Source of the DNA: Muribaculaceae bacterium
GTDB taxonomy: Bacteria; Bacteroidota; Bacteroidia; Bacteroidales; Muribaculaceae
Reading direction: 5' to 3'
Assembly (NCBI GenBank): GCA_017940245.1
Contig: JAGAYZ010000033.1
Span: 1-50,413 of the forward strand
DNA length: 50,413 bases
Of the stretch, positions 42,373 through 50,413 are shown piece by piece; position 1 is the stretch's first letter, and every line of letters begins with the position of its first letter. The notes under the pieces were generated by a model. It had not been told where the DNA came from and searched no databases. It saw nothing but the letters and a program-made list of their open reading frames with translations. The translations under genes were made by a program, and so were the position numbers.

Positions 42373-44139
42373 ATGATGATAACACAAAAGAAACTTGCGG
42401 CATTGGTGGCGTTGCTGTTTAGTGCAATCACTACGTGGGCGGTGCCGGTGGCGCCGTGGTCGATGCCGGTGAGGCAGAGCGACGGGACCACGTTGACGGT
42501 GCGTGCCGTGGGCGACGAGTGGTGGCACTGCCTGCTGACGACCGACGGGCTGGTGGTGACGCATGGCGCCGACGGCGATTTGTATTACTGCATGGCCGGC
42601 ATGCCGACCGCGGTGCGTGCTCATAACCCTGAATTGCGTGAAGCAGAAGAGTGTGACTTTATTCTGGCTCAAAAGCAGGCCCTCAAGCTATCGTCGATGG
42701 GCGGAGACCGGGCAGTGGGGCGCCGTGCGCCTCGCAGGGCCGGGTCGGCGCGAGTGCCGCAGGTGCAGCCGATGGGTAGGCCTCACGTGCCGGTAATCAT
42801 GGTGCAATATCCCGACAAGTTGATGTCGAGTACCGTCGCCGATTTTGAGCGTCACTTCTATGTGGGCGAAACCTCGGCTCGGCAGTATTTTGCCGATCAG
42901 TCCAATGGCTTGTTTGACCCACAGTTTGACTTGTATGGCATCTACACGCTGCCGTCGCCCCGTGCCCGTTACGGGACCAACGACAGTCACGGCAATGATG
43001 CCGGGCTGGGCACGATGGTGATGGATGCCATTACGATGTCGGGCAACACGATTGACTGGAGCCGCTATGACAACGATGGCGACGGCGAGGCCGATGTTTG
43101 CATCGTGGTCTATGCCGGAGTGGGCGAGGCACAGGCGACCGGAACCGTGCCATCGAGCATTTGGCCGTGCCAGTGGAGCCTGAGCGAAGCGCAGGAATAT
43201 GGCGAAGAAGGCTGTGCCCCGATGAAAAAGAATGGTGTGGTCATTGACAAGTTTGCGGTGTTCAACGAGGTGCATGGCTGGCGCGACTTGGGCACCGAGC
43301 TGGACGGCATCGGCACGTTTTGCCACGAATTCTCGCATTGCCTGGGTCTGCCCGATTTTTATCCCACGGTGAATGTGCCCTATTACGGCATGGGCAGTTG
43401 GAGCCTGATGGACGAGGGCTGCTACAACGACGGTGGGCATACACCGGTGGGCTATAGCGCCTATGAGAAGAATTATATGGACTGGCTGGACTATACTATT
43501 GCCCGCAACGACACGCAGTATACTCTCCCGGTTCTCAATCATGGCAACGACATGGCACTCAAAGTATTGAGTCCTGTTCATCCCGATGAATATTACATAC
43601 TGGAGAACCGGGCTCGGCAGGGCTGGGACAGCTATATCCGCGATGAGGGCGTGCTGATCACGCATGTCACATATGTGGCCAACCGATGGTCAAAGAACAC
43701 GGTCAATAATGGCGATGTGCAGTTGATGACAATATTTGCGGCCGACAACGACCTGAGTACAGCCACCGAAGACGGTGACCTTTATGGCCACGACAACCAT
43801 GAACTTACCGACAGCTCGGTTCCTGCAGCTCAACTTTTCATGGAGTTCAGCGGGTACCCGTCGGGCAAAGCAGGAATGATGGGAAAGCCGGTGACGGAGA
43901 TTTATTTGAACAATGATGGAAGCGCCTCGCTATGGTTTGCTCGAGGGTTTCCAGCCGAGTTGGTGACGGGCGATGTGACTGGCGACGGTCGGGTTGACGT
44001 TGAGGATGTGAACGCTGTGATAAACGTCATTCTCGGCATTGCCGCTAGCGATGAGTTGCGAGCGGCAAGCGATGTGACGGGCGACGGCCGTGTCGACGTT
44101 GAGGACGTGAACGCCATCATCAATGTGATACTGGGCTAG
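42373..44139 (+). CDS. M6 family metalloprotease with C-terminal dockerin
   Basis: A 588-residue secreted zinc protease; ATG 42373 gives MMITQKKLAALVALLFS and a signal peptide ending about TTWA. The pro-region RQSDGTTLTVRAVGDEWWH matches the other M6 proteins. The zinc site HEFSHCLGLPD begins at His318; YYGMGSWSLMD is the Met-turn region. The calcium-loop insert RYDNDGDGEADVC is kept. The C-terminal dockerin (two DVTGDGRVDVEDVN lobes) is almost the same as that of the protease at 30559. It begins 9 bp after a nested hairpin. Confidence 0.92.
   Translation: MMITQKKLAALVALLFSAITTWAVPVAPWSMPVRQSDGTTLTVRAVGDEWWHCLLTTDGLVVTHGADGDLYYCMAGMPTAVRAHNPELREAEECDFILAQKQALKLSSMGGDRAVGRRAPRRAGSARVPQVQPMGRPHVPVIMVQYPDKLMSSTVADFERHFYVGETSARQYFADQSNGLFDPQFDLYGIYTLPSPRARYGTNDSHGNDAGLGTMVMDAITMSGNTIDWSRYDNDGDGEADVCIVVYAGVGEAQATGTVPSSIWPCQWSLSEAQEYGEEGCAPMKKNGVVIDKFAVFNEVHGWRDLGTELDGIGTFCHEFSHCLGLPDFYPTVNVPYYGMGSWSLMDEGCYNDGGHTPVGYSAYEKNYMDWLDYTIARNDTQYTLPVLNHGNDMALKVLSPVHPDEYYILENRARQGWDSYIRDEGVLITHVTYVANRWSKNTVNNGDVQLMTIFAADNDLSTATEDGDLYGHDNHELTDSSVPAAQLFMEFSGYPSGKAGMMGKPVTEIYLNNDGSASLWFARGFPAELVTGDVTGDGRVDVEDVNAVINVILGIAASDELRAASDVTGDGRVDVEDVNAIINVILG
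43963..44133 (+). repeat. dockerin cassette, copy 2 (near-identical to 32149-32319)
   Basis: Same 171-bp length as copy 1, about 7 differences. Both end at the same codon of the second lobe (VIL), with different tails after it. Confidence 0.85.
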
Positions 44140-44192
44140 CTGGAGATTCTAAATGGTCTAGATGGACTAGAGGCTCTAGGCAACAATGAATG

Positions 44193-44228
44193 AGTACTGG
44201 CAGAATGGTCGGCCAGTACTTGTGTTTT
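44193..44228 (+). terminator. likely terminator of the second M6 gene
   Basis: AGTACTGGC (44193-44201) and GCCAGTACT (44212-44220) form a 9-bp stem with a 10-nt loop, followed by tgtgtttt. TCTAGA-like short repeats lie just upstream. Confidence 0.6.
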
Positions 44229-44302
44229 AAATAGAAATTCGAAAACTCGTTAAATAATTATATTTTTGGTGGGGGTAAAATGTTTATTTCAAATTATTGA
44301 TG

Positions 44303-44310
44303 TAATTTCG
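44303..44310 (+). promoter_or_regulatory. possible degenerate -7 box of the third M6 gene
   Basis: TAATTTCG, one base off TAnnTTTG, about 60 bp upstream of the ATG. The same variant stands ahead of the C10 operon at 12233-12240. Confidence 0.35.
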
Positions 44311-44368
44311 CTATTTGAAATCCACTGAAATACAGTGTTGTAAAAAATATATTTAATTAGTGACAGAA

Positions 44369-46900
44369 ATGAAGAGATTTTTCACATTTATGGCCACGGC
44401 GATGCTGCTTTGCACATCGGCATGGGCTATTCCAGCCAAGCCTGGATTGCGTAGCGTGACGCAGAGCGACGGCACGACATTACAAGTGCAACAACTGGGA
44501 GATGAGTTCCATCACTGCCTGGCGACTGCCGACCGGTTGACCATTGAGCAGGGTGCCGACGGCGATTTCTACTATGTTTCGGCTCGCGGCATGACCACGA
44601 TGCGTGCCCACGATGCTGCGCAACGCTCGGCTGCCGAGTTGTCGTTTCTGGCTGCCAACGAGGGCCAGTTTACCATGCAGGCCACAATGACTGCCGCCAA
44701 GCGTGCCCGCGCCCAAAAGGCTGTGGCTCGCCGCGCGCTCACGCAGGTGCCCACGTTGGGCAGTCCGCGTGTGCCCATTATCCTGGTGCAGTATCAAGAC
44801 AAGAAGATGTCGAACACCATGGCTAAATTTGAGACTCAGTATAAGACTGGCAGCAAGAGTGTGTTCCAGTATTTTAAGGATCAGAGCAATGGTAAATACA
44901 CCCCTCAATATGACCTCTATGGCATCTACACGCTGCCTAGCAATCGTGCGGTTTACGGAGGCAACAGCAGCGGCAACGACAAGGGCGTGGCGCTGATGGT
45001 GAACGATGCGATTGATAAAGCCGGCAACGATATAGACTGGAGCCAGTATGACAACGATGGCGACGGTGAGGCCGATGTGTGTATTGTGGTTTATGCCGGA
45101 GTGGGTGAGGCGCAGTCGAGCGTAAGCAATTCTGTGTGGCCATGCCAGTGGTCTTTGAGCGATGCCCGACAGTATAACGATGGTCGCGGGGCGCAGACGC
45201 GCAATGGGGTGACTATCGACAAGTTTGCCGTGTTCAACGAGATTGCCGGCAGCAGCGACTATGGCACCACGCTCGACGGCATTGGCACCTTCTGCCACGA
45301 GTTCTCGCACTGCCTGGGCTTGCCCGATTTCTATTGCACGACCTATAGCGGGTATTATGGCATGGGCAATTGGAGCCTGATGGATAGCGGTTGTTACAAT
45401 GGCGGCAGTGTGGATGGCGATACGCCCATCGGCTATAGCGCCTATGAGAAAGCCTATATGAACTGGATTGAGTTGATTAATCCCGTGGCCAACACGCAAT
45501 ACACCCTGCCTGTGTTCAACAGCAAGAGCCTGGAAAAAGATCAGGCCATCAAGATCACAGCGTTCAATGAGAATGAATACTGGATACTGGAGAATCGCCG
45601 CAAACAAGGTTGGGACCAGTACATTCCCGATGAGGGCGTGATGATCACTCACTTCACTTATATCTACGACCGCTGGCAAGATAACACGCCTAACAACAAA
45701 AGCGTGCAGCTGGCCACCATTATACCGGCCGATAACTCGCTGAGCAGTTATAGCGAGAGCAAGGATTTATATGGTGAAACCAACCACGCTTACACGTCGA
45801 CTTCATCGCCTGCGATGAAAGCCAACATGACCGCTAGCGGTTCGCTGGCTTCATCGACGGGTGGTGCCGGGGTTGTTGACAAACCCGTTACCGAAATATA
45901 CTTGAACAGCGACGGAACGGCCTCGCTGTGGTTTATGAAAGGTACCATCGTGAAAGAAGTGCCGCAGTTGACCGAAGCCACCGATGTGATGGCCACCAGC
46001 TTCACCGCACACTGGAATGAGGTGGATTATGCGCAGAGCTACACGCTGCAACTCACCGACGTGAGCACGCTGCCGCCCTATGAGTTGCTGCTGAGCGAGT
46101 CGTTCCCCACGGCCATATTCAATCTCGAAGGCACGGAAGACCTTGGATCCAAGCTCGATGAGTATATGGAAAACGAAGGCTGGACGGGTTCGAAGGTATT
46201 CAAGTACAAAGGTGGCTTGAAGCTGGGAACCGGTCAGGCAACGGGTCTGCTCAAGAGCCCGAGCCTGTCGCTCGGCGGTGCCGACCAGGTGACCGTGAAA
46301 CTCAATGTGAATTCTTATGGCTCTGATTCAGGTGTGAGTTATAAGGTTTCGTGCGGTGGGCAAAGCCAGACGTTTACGGCTCTCAAGGATGGTGAAGTGG
46401 TGACAGTGCTCTTCGAGGACGTGGCCGATGGCGGCCAAGTGGCCATCGAAACCCTGGCCAACAAGAAACGCATCGTGGTGAAGGGCATTGAGATTTATGC
46501 CGGAGATGCCTCAGCTGCGGCACAAGCTCCGCGTCGAGCCACCGAGCAGGGCGATGCCAATTCCCGCACCATCACAGGCATTACCGAAACCAGCTATAAC
46601 GTTACCGGACTGAATGCCGGTGGGCTCTACATGGTGAAAGTGAAAGCCGTGTATGAAGATGGCAGCGAGAGCGCGTGGAGCAATGCCATGCGAGTGCAGC
46701 TGAGCGGTGATAGCATCATTGGTGATGTGAACCTCGACGGTGAGGTGGACGTGACCGACGTGAACATCGTGATCAACATCGTGCTGGGCAATGACCAGGC
46801 CGATAAATATGACCGTCGCGCCTATATCACCGCCGACGACGACATCGACGTGAGCGACGTGAACGCCCTAATCAACATCATCTTGAAAAATGAGAAATAA
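44369..46900 (+). CDS. M6 family metalloprotease with fibronectin III and dockerin
   Basis: A 843-residue secreted protease. ATG 44369 (MKRFFTFMATAMLL) begins the signal peptide; the frame opens with GTG 9 nt earlier. The pro-region and catalytic domain are close to those of the 30559 protease, with HEFSHCLGLPD starting at His310 and YYGMGNWSLMD. After the protease comes a split fibronectin III-like/jelly-roll region (ATSFTAHWNEVDYAQSYTLQL...) and a dockerin of the second subtype: DVNLDGEVDVTDVN, then DRRAYIT, then DDDIDVSDVN. That module resembles the one on the C10 protease at 47291. Confidence 0.92.
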   Translation: MKRFFTFMATAMLLCTSAWAIPAKPGLRSVTQSDGTTLQVQQLGDEFHHCLATADRLTIEQGADGDFYYVSARGMTTMRAHDAAQRSAAELSFLAANEGQFTMQATMTAAKRARAQKAVARRALTQVPTLGSPRVPIILVQYQDKKMSNTMAKFETQYKTGSKSVFQYFKDQSNGKYTPQYDLYGIYTLPSNRAVYGGNSSGNDKGVALMVNDAIDKAGNDIDWSQYDNDGDGEADVCIVVYAGVGEAQSSVSNSVWPCQWSLSDARQYNDGRGAQTRNGVTIDKFAVFNEIAGSSDYGTTLDGIGTFCHEFSHCLGLPDFYCTTYSGYYGMGNWSLMDSGCYNGGSVDGDTPIGYSAYEKAYMNWIELINPVANTQYTLPVFNSKSLEKDQAIKITAFNENEYWILENRRKQGWDQYIPDEGVMITHFTYIYDRWQDNTPNNKSVQLATIIPADNSLSSYSESKDLYGETNHAYTSTSSPAMKANMTASGSLASSTGGAGVVDKPVTEIYLNSDGTASLWFMKGTIVKEVPQLTEATDVMATSFTAHWNEVDYAQSYTLQLTDVSTLPPYELLLSESFPTAIFNLEGTEDLGSKLDEYMENEGWTGSKVFKYKGGLKLGTGQATGLLKSPSLSLGGADQVTVKLNVNSYGSDSGVSYKVSCGGQSQTFTALKDGEVVTVLFEDVADGGQVAIETLANKKRIVVKGIEIYAGDASAAAQAPRRATEQGDANSRTITGITETSYNVTGLNAGGLYMVKVKAVYEDGSESAWSNAMRVQLSGDSIIGDVNLDGEVDVTDVNIVINIVLGNDQADKYDRRAYITADDDIDVSDVNALINIILKNEK
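46732..46896 (+). repeat. subtype-2 dockerin cassette, copy 1
   Basis: Encodes DVNLDGEVDVTDVN ... DDDIDVSDVN. The DNA differs from 49944-50108 at about ten positions over some 165 bp although the two host proteases belong to unrelated families (M6 and C10). Confidence 0.8.
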
Positions 46901-46930
46901 GAAATAATATCATCGTTTCATAATATCTAG

Positions 46931-46963
46931 AAAGTGGTGGCCAGTGATGGTCGCCACTTTTTT
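46931..46963 (+). terminator. intrinsic terminator of the third M6 gene
   Basis: AAAGTGGTGGCCA and TGGTCGCCACTTT form a 13-bp stem including two G-T pairs around a GTGA loop, ending in a run of six T residues. Confidence 0.8.
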
Positions 46964-47075
46964 GATACTTGTGCATCTAAAAAATACAACCGAAATTAAG
47001 AGGGTTCAAATATTAAATATCAAGAGTTGGTTGAAAAAAAGTGTATAATCATGTTACTTACCTGAAAAAAATCGC

Positions 47076-47290
47076 TATATTTGCATATTCAGTCTGTCAA
47101 AATGAGGGTTGTGAGATTTGTCATCAAGATCTGCTTGGTAGACACTTAAGACTGGAATGAGTTTTGAGAAAGCCTATTCCTTCGTCCATTGTTGACATGA
47201 CAAGAAGAAAGACTCTGGAGGCTTAATAGCCTTGAATTGATGGGTGTGCATTATCCATAGACAAGAAAATAGTTTCAAAAATTTTTTAGT
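47076..47290 (+). promoter_or_regulatory. promoter and long leader of the third C10 gene
   Basis: TATATTTG at 47076-47083 is a good -7 box; the -33 is weak. The leader to the ATG at 47291 would be about 200 nt, much longer than others here, and contains AGTCT/AGACT and other short complementary segments. Nothing in it matches a riboswitch that I recognise. Confidence 0.5.
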
Positions 47291-50125
47291 ATGAAAAAGA
47301 TTCTATCCATTTTGACTCTTGTGCTAGTTGCATTACATGCTTCGGCGGCCGATGTGGATTTGGCTACCGCTCGAAATGCGGCTAAAGCGTTCATGAGTAA
47401 ACAAGTCGCAAACGGTCGACTAAGAGCAGCGGCGGTTTCAAACCTGACTCTGCTAAAGGCCGAGGCATCGGTGGCCAAGCCAGCTGCTGTGGACTACTAC
47501 ATTTTTAATGGCGATAAGTCGTATGTGGTTGTTGCAGGCGACGACGAGGCACCGGAAATCTTGATGTATGGTGAAGAAGGCACCGTGGATTTGAACAACA
47601 TTCCGCCCGCCATGCAATGGTTGCTCAACAAGTATAAATTTCAGATTGACGGTATCAAAGCCGGTACGCGCAAGGCAATAGCCATTCCCAAAACGGCGAC
47701 TGCTGTCGCTCCGCTAGTAACGGCCAACTGGGATCAGACCAAGCCATATTACAATCACACCCCGACCAGTGGCAGTACTCATGCCTACACCGGTTGTCCG
47801 GCAACCTCGCTGGCCATGTGTTTCTATATGTATAAATGGCCGGCAACCTATCCCGCCCTTCCCGCAATTCCAGCTGACAACTATAATGGATATCTTGCTG
47901 CCCCAGCGCTAGAGGAACGAGCCGCCGATTGGGACAATATGATTGATGAGTACACCGGACCGACAAACTACGACTACACCAATGCGCAGGCCGAGGCCGT
48001 ATCATGGCTCATGCGCTATGTGGGCCAGGCGTGTAACATGGGTTACAGCACCAGCGGTAGCGGGGCCAATGACCCTGAAATTCTGCAAGCCTGCCACACT
48101 TTCGGTTACACCGATGCTCAACTGCTCACGCTCACCGAACTGGTGCAGTCGGGGTGGAGCTATACCAACAGTTCACAGAAGTATACCGACGCTCAGTGGA
48201 ACGAATGGATGATGGCAGAGCTTCAGGCCGGTCGCCCTATCGAGTATATGGCTTACGACATTACCAATGGTGAAGTTTCGGGTCACGCCTTCAACGTTTT
48301 CGGCTGCAACAGTAGCGGCCAGTATTATGTGAACTGGGGCTGGAGCGGCGACAGCAATGGTTACTGCACGTTGCACAACTTCACCACGGCCACCGGTGCT
48401 ACCGGGCAGTCGGGTTCTTACGTGTTTAAATATGGTGAGGCCATGATCATTGGCATCGCGCCTCCTGCCTCCAGCAATGTTCCTACCATTACAGCCGATC
48501 CCACCAGTCTGGATTTCGGCGAAATCGCGGCAGGAACCACTACCACCAAAACATTCAAGGTGACGGGTACGAATCTGGAAGGCGACATCACTGTGGCCTC
48601 CAGCAGTGCTAATTTCACTACATCGGTGACCAGCGTGGCTCAAGCAACAGCCGAGGGCAACGGTGCTACCATCACAGTGACGTTCAAGCCCACAGCCGGT
48701 GCCAATGCCACCTACAACGGCACCATCACGCTCACCAGCAGCAATGCGTCGAGTGTAGAAGTGTCGCTTACAGGAAAAGGTAAATATGAAGGACCTGAAA
48801 TCATAGTCGAGCCTTCGACCATGACCTTCGAGAACGCGGCAGTAGGCACCTCCGCCACGCAGACGCTGCATGTGTCGGGCACCAACCTGAGCGGAATCGT
48901 GATGCTGACGCTCACCGATGCCAATGGCGTGTTCAAGCTGAGCAACAGCACCATCAGCCAGAATGACGCCCTTGCCGGAAAGGACGTGACCGTGACCTTC
49001 ACCCCGAAGGAGAACGTGCCCTACACTGCCACCGTGAAACTGGCCTCGAGCAACGCCGAGACGGTGACGGTGACCCTCACAGGAAACGGCGCATATCCCG
49101 TGCCTGTGATGCAGCCGGTGGACACGACAAAGGTGAAATACACCTCGTTCCGTGCCGACTGGACCGACGCCGCTCCGACCGAGAACGTGGCCAGCTACAC
49201 CCTGCGTGTGAACTATGTGAGTCCCGAGCCTCCCGCACCGGAATACGTGCTGATAGGTGAAGCCGACTTCTCGGGTCTTAGCGCCGTGACCAACAGCAGC
49301 GGTTCTTATACCAATCAGGCCAATAACGCATCCACTTATTTGCCCGAAGGCTGGACGGTGAACAACTACCTGTACATCGACGACGGTGCCATCATCGTGC
49401 GTGAACAAAGCAATGCGTCAAGTGCCCTGCGCACCTCGGTCAATGTGCCTGAGGGCTATGACAAAGTTTCGGTGGTTGTGGATTGTGAGGCCGTTCAGGC
49501 CAACAGCACCGACATTGAGACCGGGTTGACCGTGAGTACAGTGAATGGGGGTGGAACGCAGACCCAGATGCTCACGAACGACCGCGGCAGTTACACCTAC
49601 GTGTTCGATGCATCGTCGAGCGAGACGTTGAGGTTTAATCCCTATACGACCAGCACAAGATACTGGGCTTATGTTGGCATCTACGGCATCAAGATCTATG
49701 CCGGCGATGTGAACGAAGATCAGGGCGAAGCCAAATTGCTGGCCTCGGTGGAGACCGGCGACAGCACCTACCGTGTGATAGAGGGCATCACCGACACGTT
49801 CTATGTGGTGAACGACCTTATCGGAGGCGGCACCTACACCTACGATGTGAAGGCGATCTACACGAACCAGAGCGAGTCGGAATGGTCCAACCTGGAGACG
49901 GTGACACTCAAGCAGACTCCCGACGAGCCAGCGGGTCTTGTGGGCGATGTGAACCTCGACGGTGAGGTTGACGTGACCGACGTGAACATCGTGATCAACA
50001 TCGTGCTGGGCAGAGACCAGGCCGAGAACTATGACCGTCGCGCCTATATCACCGATGACGACGACATCGACGTGAGCGACGTGAACGCCCTGATCAACAT
50101 CATCCTGGGCAAGGAGAACAATTAA
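47291..50125 (+). CDS. C10 cysteine protease with ASH-like, fibronectin III and dockerin domains
   Basis: A 944-residue secreted protease. The signal peptide ends near ALHASA and a short pro-domain follows. The catalytic Cys169 is in YTGCPATSLAMC (Val of the usual GCVAT replaced by Pro), His332 in SGHAFNVFGC, then NWGWSGDSNGYC. Two ASH/HYDIN-like Ig domains (PTSLDFGEIAAGTT, PSTMTFENAAVGTS) follow. A fibronectin III half (TSFRADWTDAAPTENVASYTLRVNY), a jelly-roll segment and its second half come next. The dockerin is subtype 2 (DVNLDGEVDVTDVN, DDDIDVSDVN). It is more distant from the two C10 proteins at 7-12 kb than they are from each other. Confidence 0.92.
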   Translation: MKKILSILTLVLVALHASAADVDLATARNAAKAFMSKQVANGRLRAAAVSNLTLLKAEASVAKPAAVDYYIFNGDKSYVVVAGDDEAPEILMYGEEGTVDLNNIPPAMQWLLNKYKFQIDGIKAGTRKAIAIPKTATAVAPLVTANWDQTKPYYNHTPTSGSTHAYTGCPATSLAMCFYMYKWPATYPALPAIPADNYNGYLAAPALEERAADWDNMIDEYTGPTNYDYTNAQAEAVSWLMRYVGQACNMGYSTSGSGANDPEILQACHTFGYTDAQLLTLTELVQSGWSYTNSSQKYTDAQWNEWMMAELQAGRPIEYMAYDITNGEVSGHAFNVFGCNSSGQYYVNWGWSGDSNGYCTLHNFTTATGATGQSGSYVFKYGEAMIIGIAPPASSNVPTITADPTSLDFGEIAAGTTTTKTFKVTGTNLEGDITVASSSANFTTSVTSVAQATAEGNGATITVTFKPTAGANATYNGTITLTSSNASSVEVSLTGKGKYEGPEIIVEPSTMTFENAAVGTSATQTLHVSGTNLSGIVMLTLTDANGVFKLSNSTISQNDALAGKDVTVTFTPKENVPYTATVKLASSNAETVTVTLTGNGAYPVPVMQPVDTTKVKYTSFRADWTDAAPTENVASYTLRVNYVSPEPPAPEYVLIGEADFSGLSAVTNSSGSYTNQANNASTYLPEGWTVNNYLYIDDGAIIVREQSNASSALRTSVNVPEGYDKVSVVVDCEAVQANSTDIETGLTVSTVNGGGTQTQMLTNDRGSYTYVFDASSSETLRFNPYTTSTRYWAYVGIYGIKIYAGDVNEDQGEAKLLASVETGDSTYRVIEGITDTFYVVNDLIGGGTYTYDVKAIYTNQSESEWSNLETVTLKQTPDEPAGLVGDVNLDGEVDVTDVNIVINIVLGRDQAENYDRRAYITDDDDIDVSDVNALINIILGKENN
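49944..50108 (+). repeat. subtype-2 dockerin cassette, copy 2
   Basis: Encodes the same two lobes as 46732-46896 with about ten base differences; the preceding linker DNA is not conserved to the same degree. Confidence 0.8.
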
Positions 50126-50227
50126 TAATGAAGAGTGAATGATTGCTCGACTTGTAATGTGAGAATGAAGATGATTGAGCCTTAGGGCTACGGAATCATC
50201 CACTTTCATAAGATTTAGGCTTTTGTG

Positions 50228-50261
50228 AACTGCCGGCAGAATTTTCCGCCGGCAGTTTTTT
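50228..50261 (+). terminator. intrinsic terminator of the third C10 gene
   Basis: AACTGCCGGC (50228-50237) and GCCGGCAGTT (50248-50257) form a perfect 10-bp stem with a 10-nt loop, with six T residues at its end (50256-50261). The remaining bases to 50413 show GCGTC/GACGC short inverted repeats but no gene. Confidence 0.85.
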
Positions 50262-50413
50262 AGCCCTTTTTTACAATATTGTCCTAAATAATTATTTGCA
50301 GAATTGCGTCATCTTTGATAAAAAGACGCATATAACCTGATGCGTTGAGAAGGCTGAACAGCCTATACCCCAACCGTTGAGATTTCCTGATCTGGAGGTG
50401 GAGAAAATGGTGC

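Noticed and set aside
1-50413. CRISPR arrays, tRNA or rRNA genes
   Set aside because: No regularly spaced repeats, no T-loop GGTTCGAATCC-type sequences in a cloverleaf context and no rRNA segments were seen on reading both strands.

Overview
The window looks like a chromosome segment of a gut-type Bacteroidales bacterium. This rests on promoters with the Bacteroidetes -7 box TAnnTTTG and a -33 TTTG about 19-20 bp upstream, families largely confined to that phylum (DUF4954, DUF4298, DUF5715, C10 and M6 secreted proteases, BspA-type leucine-rich repeats), a type IX secretion-like C-terminal signal, and A-rich rather than Shine-Dalgarno leaders. Family level (Muribaculaceae or Prevotellaceae) cannot be settled by reading alone.

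Layout. 1-1.6 kb: a truncated BspA-like gene, short repeats and a structured non-coding stretch. 1.6-6.97 kb: a PIG-L deacetylase (+), then on the minus strand DUF4954, aroB, a HAD phosphatase and a DUF5715 lipoprotein. 6.97-12.2 kb: two tandem C10 (streptopain-like) proteases, each ending in a two-lobe dockerin-like EF-hand module, just upstream of and probably co-transcribed with the DUF5715/HAD/aroB genes. 12.3-13.5 kb: a lipoprotein gene whose signal peptide is cut off by an in-frame TGA. 13.7-15.5 kb: typA. 15.6-18.6 kb: a 1010-residue discoidin/Ig-like protein with a sorting signal. 19.1-20.0 kb: a secreted FGE-sulfatase/C-type-lectin-fold protein with an N-terminal dockerin and a C-terminus patterned like the variable region of a diversity-generating retroelement target. 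20.5-30.5 kb: ordinary genes (DUF4298, a GH20 hexosaminidase, a DMT transporter, panC-panD, ffh, folD, a CapA-like protein and an SGNH esterase). 30.5-50.1 kb: an accessory block of secreted proteins: three M6 metalloproteases, a third C10 protease, a second dockerin/FGE protein, a cohesin-like/Ig/dockerin protein, a large collagen-like-stalk lipoprotein, a DUF1573 protein, a DUF2135-like lipoprotein and three small paralogous membrane-anchored proteins.

The unifying theme is dockerin-like modules on nine exported proteins (three C10 proteases, three M6 proteases, two FGE-fold proteins, one cohesin-like/Ig protein). They fall into two sequence subtypes, and two pairs are nearly identical at DNA level although the attached catalytic domains are diverged. 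No clear scaffoldin is present, but one protein joins a cohesin-like fold to its own dockerin. A surface-assembled set of proteases and binding proteins is a reasonable inference, not a demonstrated one.

Non-coding structure of note: a 334-bp palindromic element flanked by an 11-bp direct repeat (MITE-like), paired GTAACTCT hairpins on both sides of the DUF1573 gene, repeated GGATTnCAAATCC palindromes, and several clear intrinsic terminators. No tRNA, rRNA, CRISPR array or reverse transcriptase gene was seen.
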